Positions 35,061 to 45,036 of a DNA stretch of 64,000 nucleotides are shown in pieces. This stretch comes from Nepenthes gracilis (lineage: Eukaryota; Streptophyta; Magnoliopsida; Caryophyllales; Nepenthaceae), in the NCBI GenBank assembly GCA_033239525.1, contig BSYO01000026.1, positions 8,604,371 to 8,668,370 of the forward strand, read 5' to 3'. The position numbers and the translations under genes were made by a program. Numbering within the stretch: the first letter of the stretch is position 1; every line of letters begins with the position of its first letter. Below the pieces are notes generated by a model. It did not search any database, was not told the origin of the DNA, and was given only the letters and a program-made list of their open reading frames with translations.

Positions 35061-35279
35061 TCCCAAATCAACCTCGTGGCGCCATGCAACCTGAGCGAAG
35101 ACCTTCATCTCCGCGACGAGACCGCCATTTTGCAGCCCACCCGAGAGGAAATCGAGGCGATCCCGCCGAACCCATCCGATCCGACCCAAGGCCAACGTGG
35201 GGAGATCCCTTCAACCTACGGAGTGCGACAGGTTGATTACCTTCTTTAGGGCTGACTCCAACGTGTTCGCCTAGGTCCC

Positions 35280-36135
35280 CGCTGACATGCCCGGGATATC
35301 GGCCGAGGTCATTGTCCACAAGCTGGGCCTTGACGCGAGCCGAAGCTCGTCCGTGACGGAGGAACCACTTCGTCGAGAAGTTGGTCGCCATCAGGGAAGA
35401 AGTGAAGATGCTCCTGGACACCGGATTCATCAGAGAAGTCCAAGATCTTAATGGTCGGCCCAATGTCGTCTTTACAGAAAAAGCAGCGGCAAGTGGCAAA
35501 TGTGTGTCGACTTCACGGACGTGAACAAGGCCTGCCCTAAAGATAGCTTTTCGCTTCCCAGGATTGACCAGCTCGTGGATTCCACATCCATGCACGAACT
35601 CCTGAGCTTCATGGACGCATACTCTGGGTACAACTAGATCCGGATGGACCCAGAAGACGACGAGCACACCTCGTTCATGACAGATCAAGGGACGTATTGC
35701 TATAAAATGATGCCTTTTGGTCTCAAGAATGCTGGCGCGACGTACCAGCGCCTTGTGAACAAAATGTTCGAAGCTCAGATAGGACGGAACGTGAAGGTGT
35801 ACGTCGATGACATGCCTGTGAAAAGCAGAATCGCGAGCCACCACGTCAACGACTTAGATGAGACTTTTCAGCTCCTCCGACGGTACGGAATGAAGCTCAA
35901 TCCTGTCAAGTGCGCGTTCGGAATGACCTCTCAGAAGTTCCTAGGCTTCATTGTGTCCCAACGCGGCATTGAAGCCAATCCAGAAAAGATCAATGCCATA
36001 CTCGACTTGAACCCTCCGCGGACAATAAAAGAAGTTCAGAAGCTGACCGGGCAGATAGCCACTCTCTCGCGGTTCTTAGCCAAGTCAGCCGAGAAATATT
36101 TGCCCTTCTTCAAGGCGCTAAGGGGCACCAAATCG
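35280..36135 (+). pseudogene. Tat reverse transcriptase
   Basis: The frames give PADMPGI.AEV..HKLG, then MCVDFTDVNKACPKD (35500-35550), SFMDAYSGYN (35608-35634) and an in-frame TAG at 35635-35637 where Q is expected. Next come MMPFGLKNAGATYQRLVN and the catalytic YVDD box at 35799-35812. From 35638 to 36309 the frame is uninterrupted. The thumb region KLNPVKCAFG..QKFLGFIVSQRGIE is well kept. Confidence 0.88.
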
Positions 36136-36490
36136 CTCGGGTTCAAGTGGAGTGAAGAATGTGACGAATCATTCAGAGAACTGAAGACTTACCTCTCCAG
36201 CGCGCCGCTCTTAAGCTCCCCGCGCGAAGGGGAGGATCTCTACCTCTACCTGGCCACATCGGCAGCAGCCCTCAGCTCCGTGCTAGTTCCGGAGCACGAG
36301 GGCAAACAATAGCGGGTGTATTACGTGAGCCGGGTGCTGAATGACGTAGAGGCCCGCTACCCGCACGCTGAAAAGGTGGCGCTCGCGCTTGTCTATGTGG
36401 CGCGGAAGCTGCGGCCGTATTTCCAATCTCACCGGATCGTAGTATGCGACGGATCGGCCGAAAGTCGATCTTGCAAAACCAGAGACGTCC
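36136..36490 (+). pseudogene. Tat first RNase H
   Basis: Starts with FKWSEECDESFRELK, then LYLYLATSAAALSSVLV. An in-frame TAG lies at 36310-36312 (expected Q). YYVSRVLNDVEARYPHAEK and LALVYVARKLRPYFQSH follow. The DEDD catalytic pattern is degenerate in Tat first RNase H domains. A frame break lies near 36460. Confidence 0.8.
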
Positions 36491-36539
36491 GGCCGATTGG
36501 TTAAATGGGCTGTCGAGCTAGGGAATCGACACAGGTTCG

Positions 36540-37010
36540 GCCCGCCAGCCGTGAAAAAGACAGGCTCGTGGACTTTATCGTCGGCGGCGCGCCAAAGACA
36601 GAAGAGGACAGCATTCCAGAAGTACGGAGGGCGGCCTCCACCAGCGTGGACTCAACGTGACTCGATCATCTACCCAGGCAGGCAGTGGGGCTGGTGTCGT
36701 GCTAAGGACGCCCGAGGGTATGGAGATCGTATACTCCGTTACACTGGCTTTCTCGGCCACGAACAATGTTGCGGAGTTTGAGGCCCTTCTCGCGGGCCTA
36801 CGACTGGCGAAGGAGTGTTCCGTGCGGTCGTTGGTCATGCGTAGTGACTCCGAACTCGTGGTCAACCAAGTGAAGGGGAACTTCAAAGCCTCGAACCCAC
36901 AGCTTGGAGAGGTACTGCCCAGGCGAAGTAAGGGCCCCGATCCACGAGTTCGTCGGTTTGAGATCGAGCATATCCCGAGATCGGATAACGAACGTCTTTG
37001 ATCGACCCGG
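36540..37010 (+). pseudogene. Tat second RNase H (archaeal-like type)
   Basis: The segment 36660-36900 reads GSGAGVVLRTPEGMEIVYSV, then ATNNVAEFEALLAGLRLAKE and MRSDSELVVNQVKG. These are the hallmark blocks of the second RNase H found in the plant Tat group. The acidic residues E (AEFEAL) and D (SDSELV) are present. RRFEIEHIPRSDNE at 36950-36990 links to integrase. Confidence 0.82.
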
Positions 37011-37079
37011 CCGATGCGGCCGCTAGAATCAGAGCAGCAAGACACGAGGGAGCCTGGTGGAAGTCTTGAACGCACCCAA

Positions 37080-38350
37080 CACCGACGCCGAAGACAAAGA
37101 AGTTCTACTGTCAACGCGGGAACAACTAGATGACGCCGTACATAAGGTTCCTAATCGAGGAACCGGGCGACGACGCCAACGGCTGGCGGATCAAGAAGAC
37201 AATGAGGATGGTACACGGTCCTGAATGAGAGGCTATACAAAGCGAGGATACGTCCCTCCTCTCTCGAAGTACCTCACCCAGGGGAAGGCGACATGCGTTG
37301 GCGGAAGTGCACACAGGCCATGCGGCTCACACATCGGCGGAAAAAACTAGCGTTCAACGTCATGCGGTAAGGGTTCTACTGGCCCACCATGAAACGAGAT
37401 GCTATGGAATTCGTCCGGAAGTGTGAAAGTTGTCAGGTCCATGGCAACATGACGCACTACCGCACACCGAGCTGCACTATCTCCGATCCCCATGGCCGTT
37501 CGCGCAATGGGGGCTCGACATACTTGGACCCCTACCGATGGCTACCGGACAAAGGAAATTTTTGATCGTTGGCATTGACTACTTTACGAAGTGGGTGGAA
37601 GCCGTCCCCTCGCCAAGATCACAGAGCAAAATACAACGGAGTTCCTCCGTCAAGGCATCGTTTGCCGCTTTGGGATCCCTGAGGTCGTGGTGACCGATAA
37701 CGGAACCCAATTCACCGGCAAACGCTTCACAAAGTACTGCCGCGACCTTCGCATCAAGCTGGTACACACGTCCGTGGCGCACCCTCATGAAAACGGATAG
37801 GTCGAGATCACCAACCGGACACCTGCGCCGCACGGATTGAAGACCGGGGAAGACGCAGGGGGCTCTCGACCGAGGAGCCGCCACAAGGTGCTATGGTCGA
37901 TCGAACAATCATGAGAGAGCTAACAAGGGAGACGCCTTCAAACTTTGCTTTGGGCTGAGGTCAATAGTGCCCGTGGAAATGGGGATGCCAAGCCTGCGGA
38001 TCGAATGCTTCGACCTAGCCACCAACGAACAAAGGCTTTGGGAAAGTCTGGACCTGCTCTCGGAAGTTCGAGACGCTGGACGACTTCGAACCGCGGCCTA
38101 CCAACAGCGAGTCGTACGGTACTACAACAAGCGAGTAAGGGCGCGCCCACTGGAAGTTGGAGATCTGATCCTCCGGAGCGTAGAGGCAGCGAGAAAGATA
38201 GCGAACAGGAACAAACTCTCCCCCGGGTGGGAGGGGCCGTTCCTCGTCTCCGCAATCCTCCGGAGCGGAGCGTACAAGCTACGCGCCCAGAACTGCAAAT
38301 TGGTCCCGCGGACCTGGTACGCCGCCAACTTAAGGAAATACTATCAGTAA
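37080..38350 (+). pseudogene. Tat integrase
   Basis: The zinc-binding part is split over frames (YWPTMKRDAMEFVRKCESCQ, 37375-37435). The DDE core has WGLDILGPLP and VGIDYFTKWVEA (37510-37605), then VVTDNGTQFTGK (37690-37725) and HPHENG with TAG 37798-37800 in place of the expected Q. The C-terminal domain (37967-38350) is one open frame with YYNKRVRARPLEVGDLILR, WEGPFLVSAI and the terminal NLRKYYQ, ending TAA or an equivalent stop at 38348-38350. It inserts element DNA into the genome in intact relatives. Confidence 0.85.
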
Positions 38351-39290
38351 TGCAACGCCGACTCAGGTAAGTCGCACACGCATGCATTATAATGAGTGCT
38401 TGGACATGCGCTTTATCTTCGATTAACATAATCACTCTTTCTATTATCCTGCATGTTTATTTGTGTGAGTTGATGACATGCATTGCATTCTCAAACCAAA
38501 CGACCTGATCGCCTTAAGTCGGGAGGACAAGCATCCGTCCGAAAAATCGCCCCTTGGCCTGGGCCACGGGGTCCGGGTCGACTGGGCCCCAGACCCCGTC
38601 CTCACGCCCGAGATGGCTCGGGGATGGCCTTACTCATTGTGGCTCTCGCCAAAGGCCCCCCAGCGGACACCCAGAGACCAAGCCCCATGCTAGACAGCCC
38701 GGAGGCATCCAGCAGTAGGCTGGAATAAAGGATCCAGGCGGTCCATTCAACACGCTTCACGCCAACGACCCGTGCGGTCAAAACATCAGGCCTGAGGGCT
38801 CCCCGAGTCCCTACTCTACGGCCAACAAAACCTTAGGGGGCAAAGAGTTGCAGGCGTGCGACGACCTTCTTGAATAGAAGAGAGCACCCTCAGTCTACAA
38901 TGGTCATGGGCTAGGACCTCAACTTGGTGATTATAACGTTTTGAGCAGGGGCGACACACCTCCCGCAATCATAGGGCGACCGAGTCCTAGACCCAGGAGT
39001 CCGACACCACGGCTCCACCGACCGGCCGGCCAAGGTTGCGACTCCGGGGGTTTGGCGGCGACATCCGCTTCACCGGATCGAGCCCCCAAACGTGTGAGTT
39101 GTGATGACATCCTCTTACGAAGGACGAGCACCATGCAAGAAGGCGCCTGGATAGGGCCTTAGCAGCAGTGGCTCCAAAGAGCCCAAAGTTCAAGCATGAA
39201 GCATGATCCAACGAACGAAAGCAAAAGGAGATAGCAAGCAACACTCTACGATAGGAAAAGCACAGATGCGAAGTATAAAAAGACGCTTCT
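38351..39290. other. Spacer after integrase
   Basis: Nearly 1 kb without a supported gene on either strand. It is GC-rich, and several overlapping ORFs reflect composition only. It probably holds the 3' end of the large antisense gene and the 3' UTR of the sense transcript. Confidence 0.5.
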
Positions 39291-39359
39291 CATTCATATG
39301 GGAAGAACAAACATGATACAAAGACAAAACACAATCTCAAAAACCAACGCCAGCGGAGA

Positions 39360-41178
39360 CTAATCAGGAAGACTTGATGGACCCGCTTCCTCAGGGAAAG
39401 TCTTCAGGCAGGACGCCTCTTCTATTCCAGCATTCCCTCGATGAAGGACGCCCACAGGATTGTGGGGAGCCGCCAGGGAGACGATCCTGCGACACAAGCG
39501 GATGCCGTCCCAATAACGAGCATCCATCATCAGCCGCACTTCTGACGGAGAGTGCCGGCCAACCATGTCCCCGACCAGCCTGGTGACGCGGGCCTCCGAA
39601 GCGACAAGTAGAGCTTCCAGTTGCGCCACTCTCCGCCGCAGGCGCCCATTCTCCTCTTTGAGAGATGCGAACTGGGCCCTTCTACTGACGATGGCCGACT
39701 GGAAGAGCGCGGACAACGGGTCAAAAGGGTCGACCTCATCTGGAGCCTGCATAAGAAGCAATGTCAAAAGAACTCCCAAAGCATGTGACCGAAAAGGAAA
39801 GCCAGAGGGAAACAGCCGTACCTGAGCAAGAGCCGCGCTCCGAGAACGCACGAGATCGCCTGAAAGGGCCTCTCCCTGGGGCTCAGCTCCCTCGCCTGCT
39901 GGAGGAGGACTGACTAGAAGGCTGGCTGCCGTAGGAACGCTCAGAGGCTCTTGCCACGAGGACGTCCCGGCTTTCCCTTCGTCAGCCTGTACCGGATCAG
40001 CAGCGGGAGCGGCGCCGTCCTCTGTAGATGCGGCCAGGTCTTCGGGAGACCTGAACTCCGAAATGGGCTCCACAAGAATCGCCAGCGATTCCACAGGTCC
40101 CCTAGCCTCAGAGGCTGGCTCAGGCACAGTAGCAAATGGCCCCTTCGGGCCCTCAAGAACGACAACGTCGTTCTCGCCGCCTCCGCTGCTAAGCAGGCAG
40201 GTGGATTCCCAGCGGGTAGAGACCCCACCTCGCAGACCTCGTGAGCGGCTAGTCCCGCGATCGAAGTTGACGAAGGTTCGGCGGTTTCCCCATGGTGACC
40301 CGCGCTCGCAGGTCTCTTCGGAGCAGGACTTCCCCCCGCAGTGGAAGGGCCGGCGATTCGTCTCCTGGACCTCCTCAAAGAGGTCCCTTGGGCTTCCCTT
40401 AGCCTCTTAAGGGCGGCTGCATCCTCATCGTCGCTCGACTCCAGCAACGAGCAGCTTCCCTCCTCAGTCGCCCGGGGCAGTGGAGGAGCGGCCGTATCTC
40501 CAGGACCTCCCTTACCTGGGTCCAAACACCGCCTGCCCCACCGAGATCCCCACCTCGGGCCTCGAACGTAACGGAGGTGAGGTAGTAGCCCTGATCGAGA
40601 AGTTCTCCTCTTGAGACTTGATAGCAACCAGCAGCTTCTCTCGATTCGCAACGCGTCCTGGAGGTCAAGCTTCTCCGAAATACTGAGATGGGGCCCCACG
40701 CCCTCGGGAGCTCGGAGTCAAGGGGCTCCTGCAAGAACAAGAGGCGCTCCTTCCAGCCCTTTACTAAGTCAGGATTGGTGCCGCGAAGGTGGAACCTTGC
40801 CTTGGGCGACATCGACACCCAATCCTCCGACTTCGTGAACCGGAAGATTATCCTCGCTGCCTTTGCATCGAAAGTGCATTCGTGAAAGAGGGCAAAAATA
40901 CACAAGGATACCAAATAGCGCAAGGCGTTGGGATGCAGCCTTGCCATTGGGACGCCCAACGCGTCAACCACCGCAGACTGAGGAGCGGCTTGACGGATAG
41001 CGAAGCCCCTCTCAGGTGGTGCTCGTACACCGTGTGAAACCCGCTGGAGGGGCGCAGGCTCTATCCAGTGCATCAGGAGCACGGCCAGTTCCAATCGCGG
41101 GGAAGACCATAATCAACTATGAGAGCAGCAATGTTCCCTGCAGTCAGGACCGATCTGGTGTTGAGAACACTATGACGC
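39360..41178 (-). pseudogene. Antisense unit 1: gypsy-type transposon domain + coiled coil
   Basis: Opposite in direction to pol. The N-terminal domain at 41060-40800 has GFHTVYEHHLRG, then LGVPMARLHPNALRYLVSLCIFALFHE and SEDWVSMSPKARFHLRG. This is the same family as 21930-22260 ('putative gypsy type transposon' in Pfam; function unknown). A low-complexity acidic middle follows, then a predicted intron (39747-39821). Next is a coiled coil FASLKEENGRLRRRVAQLEALL (in part) and RYWDGIRLCRRIV (39500-39700). Frameshifts lie near 40700 and 41050. A TATTTAAA box is at 41292-41299. The same domain order in both elements argues that this was a real gene. Confidence 0.72.
39747..39821 (-). other. Predicted 75-bp intron in antisense unit 1
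   Basis: Donor GCTCAG|GTACGG and acceptor CTTCTTATGCAG|GCTCC on minus, with a pyrimidine-rich 3' part. Its length is a multiple of three and it has no stop, so unspliced RNA would also stay in frame. It sits where the intron 23200-23268 sits in the homologue. Confidence 0.55.
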
Positions 41179-41291
41179 ACGGCTCTGGGAGCATAAGAAG
41201 AAGAAGAGCTTTCTCTCTTTATCACCATTTATCTCTCAAAGGTACAAGTAGAGAAGAAATCAGCAGAAGAGAGGGAGCGATCGTCGATCGG

Positions 41292-41299
41292 TTTAAATA
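41292..41299 (-). promoter_or_regulatory. TATA-like box of antisense unit 1
   Basis: TATTTAAA on minus within GCCTATTTAAAC. The same 12 bases (GTTTAAATAGGC on plus) recur at 42451-42462 before unit 2. Confidence 0.45.
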
Positions 41300-41829
41300 G
41301 GCAACGCCAAGCCAAAAGGCGGAAAACCAAAACGGCACCGCCACTGGTGATTGGGACACGTGGAGGCTTCAAGGCGCACCACAGGATCTCAATCGTTCGC
41401 AATGATGGCTAGACGCCAGGCTAATAGGCGCGTCCCTTCAGCCGCCTGGCTAGGGTCCATGCTGGCGCCGCCGCATTAAATGAGGGCTCACGATAGCAGA
41501 GCCCCTGAAGACGTGCACGATAGCACAAAGCGAAGAATACAACTGAGAAGTAAAAAATTCGGTGGACAAAGCGGGACGAAAAATCGAAAACTCTCATTAT
41601 ATTAACAAAATTCCGTTACAACGGTTACAAATAAAAGAGGAGAGCACGACAATGACAAAGACGGCTAATGGTCCCAGTGGCCAGTGGAAGAGCTTTAAAC
41701 GTGATAATCCACCAACTGATTGTGAGTTCTGGCAAGCGAGTTGCGAGGATCTAGAACCCCCACGCAGAAACATGGATCCTCCAGCGAAGCCAGCCTCCGG
41801 CAGAGCCTAAAGGCATCAAAGTAAGTCTA

Positions 41830-42381
41830 CTCCAAGACGGGATCCACTCCCTCAGGCCGAAGCCTCGTCCTCAGTTCCGACCGCAACTCGGCAACCTCAG
41901 CCTCGTGCTATTGCTTGAGTTGCTCGAGCTCTTCCTCAAGCGCCAGCGCGCGGGCCTGCGAATCCACGTTGGCACCCGCGAGGCAAGTGATCCTGGCCTC
42001 CGTCCGCAGTGCGGCAACTTCAGTTCCGTGTTGCCGCCTGAGTCGCTCCGTTTCTCCTTCAAGCGCCAATATACGGGCCTGCGCCCCCACGTTGGCACCA
42101 ACAAGGCGCATGGCCCTGGCCTATGACTCAGTCCAGGCGCTCTCCAGGTGCGCGACGCGGGCCCTCAGCCACTCTACCTGAGCCGCAGCGGCCCCTCGAC
42201 GAGGCTGGACTCTCTCAAAACCTGGAGGCGCTCCACGACTTCGTGAAGGGCCAGCAACCGTGGCTTCAAAGCGGGCCTCTCCTGAAGACCCGGGAGCATG
42301 AGAGCCAAACTCAGACTCACCAGAGGAGTGTTCCGAGTCGCTGGATGTGTCCTCCATTGATTTCGCGGCGAGAAAATACAC
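41830..42381 (-). pseudogene. Antisense unit 2: coiled-coil protein
   Basis: The minus frame starts at ATG 42381 (MYFLAAKSMEDTSSDSEHSS; a second ATG is at 42357) with a Ser/Asp-rich head. A Pro/Arg region follows, then a long heptad region. The latter has two repeats of about 40 residues (GANV..QAR.LALE.E.E.L..QH..EVA.LR.E). Two in-frame TAG stops (42121-42123 and 41908-41910) both sit where Q fits, so a single ancestral frame of about 180 codons ran to about 41830. Dimerisation through the coil is likely; function is unknown. Confidence 0.5.
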
Positions 42382-42451
42382 ACTGGAAGATCAAATTGCC
42401 GATATATGTGCAAGTACAAAGAGGTGCCAGATTTCAGGAGAAAGCGGCGTG

Positions 42452-42459
42452 TTTAAATA
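42452..42459 (-). promoter_or_regulatory. TATA-like box of antisense unit 2
   Basis: TATTTAAA on minus, about 70 nt before the ATG at 42381. The surrounding 12 bases are identical with those at 41291-41302. Confidence 0.45.
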
Positions 42460-42755
42460 GGCGAATTTTCTCCTGAAAGGGCGGCAACTCCAAAAGACGG
42501 AATGCATTTAAGACATGGCCAATGGGGATTCTCCACATGGGAGACTCCCGGGAGCTCGCGCGTTTCCAAAACGAAGCAACGTCTCTTGGCCACGCAGGAA
42601 TTAAATGCGCTGGCCACCCCAAGAGATGTGACGGCTGACAGGAACCCCTCGAGCTCCTGCAGAATAACACGTGGATCCTCAGGGCAAAATGCCTGACGAC
42701 AGGAAAATGCACACAAAGACAAGACGAAAATTGAAGGCAAAAAGATGCTACTTCT

Positions 42756-43440
42756 TTTATTAATCAATGCTTTCTTACAAAGTACAAGATCTACAACAAT
42801 AAGGCCGCGAGAAAGACGAAAGAAGACTAGGGTGCAAAGCCCCGTACGCTCCCCTGCCGTGCCCCAGATGAGCTCGGTAAACGTGATCTGCATCAGATCC
42901 CGACGGCAGAAGCAGTCGGTATTTCGCTGAGCGCACTGGTTTGGAGGCGAAGAGCATCCCCTGGTAGAGGTTTAAAGGGTCCAATCTACCAGGGTCCGGG
43001 AAGCACCGAGGTCAGCAAGGCACTCCGGGAAGGTTGGGTAAGAAACCCCGCTTCCGCGAAGGGCTACTGACCTCGCGGTCCTTCCGTGGTTAGCGCCCTG
43101 GCGTGACCCGCGGGGTGATCCCCTGCGAAAGCCTTCACCTAAGTGGTGAAGGTACCTGCGGGGGTCCTCCAAGGATCCGCTCGAGCCAGCCAGGCCACAA
43201 CCCGGAAGGGAGCGCACGGCGATAGCAGAATGGCCGAGCCACCCTCATTAGCAAAGAAGGCGAACTGCAGAACAAGGGTTACGACAGTCTTCGACAAGGG
43301 CCTCAAGCATTCGGCTGATCCATCCAATTCCCTCTCGAGGACCCGCTAAAGGCGGGGAATGCCAGGATCTCCACATCGTCACTCTGATGGTTGCCAAGGG
43401 ATGAGCTCAACTTGCTTGGGTGCCCTCCTATTTAAGGGCG
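42756..43440 (-). other. Possible antisense unit 3
   Basis: A TTAAATAG box lies at about 43428-43435 (minus). GC-rich sequence with short ORFs follows (61 codons from 43327, 81 codons from 43217, overlapping and unrecognised). An AATAAA signal on minus is at 42756-42761. The layout copies that of units 1 and 2, but no protein family can be named, so it may be a decayed gene or a non-coding transcript. Confidence 0.3.
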
Positions 43441-43710
43441 AAACGCCAGCTACCCTCTTGCCTAACGAGACACGGTACCTAGCAAACGTCTTTCGGGAAA
43501 TAGGGGAGACCGCTGGTCAGACGCGACCCAAGGCACGTGAATCCCGCCTGGCGAAGCGACGGGTCATGGCGCGCCCGAAATGCCCGCCCCGAGCTCCTGG
43601 GGAAGGCACGAGCTCATGAAATGACAAAAGATGACGCGACACTAGGAAGGATGCGAGGCTACTGAAATGGACCCAAGGGACATGCCAGGCCCGACCACTG
43701 GCCGGCCCAG

Positions 43711-43724
43711 GCATGGGGGCCTAG
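43711..43724 (+). other. Polypurine tract
   Basis: GCATGGGGGCCTAG directly before TGTTGGGTCCC of the 3' LTR. It is almost identical with the tract of the 20168-26441 element. Confidence 0.85.
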
Positions 43725-44714
43725 TGTTGGGTCCCATATCCTGACCCATAAAACATGTCCAAGCCCACGAAGCAGGCCGCGACCCATAAGAGATCCAAAA
43801 GCCCGCGCGAGACAGTCGGCCCAGCCCAAGGAACGAAAGGCGTGAACCCACGCCGACAGAAGACAACGAAACTGCGCAAATTATTAAATGCGTCGCGAAA
43901 AAAGCGAAAAAGGCGGAAAGGCTAGCCAATAGAGGAGTGGCTGGCGCGGCGCCAAAGGCACCCGCTGCCGTCTGCAGCGGCCAACCAATCCCCGCTCAGG
44001 GGAAAAATCAGGCGTGGTCAACAACGCTCAGCCATGCAACCACGGCAAAGGACAACCGCCGTGACCGTCCACCACAGCGATGACCCGATGGCGCGATAGT
44101 CCAAGCAATGAGCGTTTTAGCGCCAAGAATCCAACGGGGAGAGGCGTATAAGAGCCCTCACACCCCACAGAAAGGGATCTCCGCTCCTTCAAGATCTTCA
44201 TTCTGGCCCCCTTTTGAATTAAGAATTCAAACGGCTAATCATACCCGACTACTCCCCTCTTCTCTAATCGATAACACGAGAGCGACGAGTCGGAGCTGAG
44301 CACCACCTCACTTCCGTTGGCGATAACTAACTTGCTCTCCTTCCCAACATCTTCTGAGATCGTGGAAAAGTTAGCCACCCGTTGCGGTGCATCAAGGAAG
44401 CCAGGCCTTCCGCTACCTGCTCACTGCATTCTCCACATCACCGCATAAACATCTCTTACGCTTTCACAGCATTCCTCCGCGCACCCCCTTAGCGTGCGCT
44501 ATTTCCGTTTATTGCGAAAATTTGCTGACTTGAGCGTCGGAGCAGTCTCGGTGGGAGAAATCCTGCCGGACCCTTGACCTCTTGTTTGTTGTTTGTGTTG
44601 TGTAGGTCCAGGTTCATAGAGACGGAGACTGGACCCTTCTTCCGAAGCCACCGCATGCTAAGGAATCCGAAGGTTCTCTAATCCGTACAACAACCGTGGG
44701 CCCAGGACGCAACA
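43725..44714 (+). mobile_element. 3' LTR of the Tat element
   Basis: 990 bp; starts TGTTGGGTCCC and ends GACGCAACA. A GTATAAGA box lies at 44146-44153. It agrees with 31902-32836 at most positions by eye, with extra sequence around 44030-44090. Confidence 0.92.
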
Positions 44715-44745
44715 GGTGTAAATAATAATAATAATAATATAATAA

Positions 44746-44777
<32 letters not shown>

Positions 44778-45036
44778 GTAATAATAATAATAATAACAAC
44801 ATGTGGGAATTATTATTCCCACATAATAATAATAATATATAGGAATTATTATTTTCACGTATGTGGGAATAACAATTCCCACATGAATAGTAGGTATTAT
44901 TATTTTTATATATGTGAAAATAATAATTTTTAAAAAATATTTATTTTCGATTAAATTTATAACTAAATGGAGGAATATCTATTCCCGAAAAATAGATATT
45001 TTATTCCCTATTTATTTTCTCCAATCAAACGTGCTA

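Larger units (their letters stand above)
31902..44714 (+). mobile_element. Full-length Tat-lineage Ty3/gypsy retrotransposon with antisense genes
   Basis: 12,813 bp, with LTRs 31902-32836 and 43725-44714 and perfect target duplication GGTGT (31897-31901 and 44715-44719). The order is PBS, gag, protease, RT, RNase H, a second (archaeal-like) RNase H and integrase. Then come 5.4 kb of antisense genes, the polypurine tract and the 3' LTR. The second RNase H and antisense ORFs after pol are known traits of the Tat group. Every coding part has frameshifts or stops, so it is no longer autonomous as read. Confidence 0.92.
31726..45036. mobile_element. PIF/Harbinger-type MITE (about 493 bp), split by a Tat element
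   Basis: Terminal inverted repeats start TAGTACGTTTGATTG at 31726 and TAGCACGTTTGATTG on minus from 45036. They remain similar for about 55 bp (including GGAATAAAATA). The 3-bp target duplication TAA is present on both sides (31723-31725 and 45037-45039), as for Tourist-like elements. Removing everything from 31726 to 45039 brings the copia gag back into one frame. The right half contains hairpins such as ATGTGGGAATTATTATTCCCACAT (about 44801-44824) and AAT microsatellites. There is no coding capacity. Confidence 0.85.

Noticed and set aside
35068..35844. 258-codon minus ORF opposite reverse transcriptase
   Set aside because: It is a shadow of the GC-rich RT coding sequence on plus and has no family signature. 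The real antisense genes lie further downstream.
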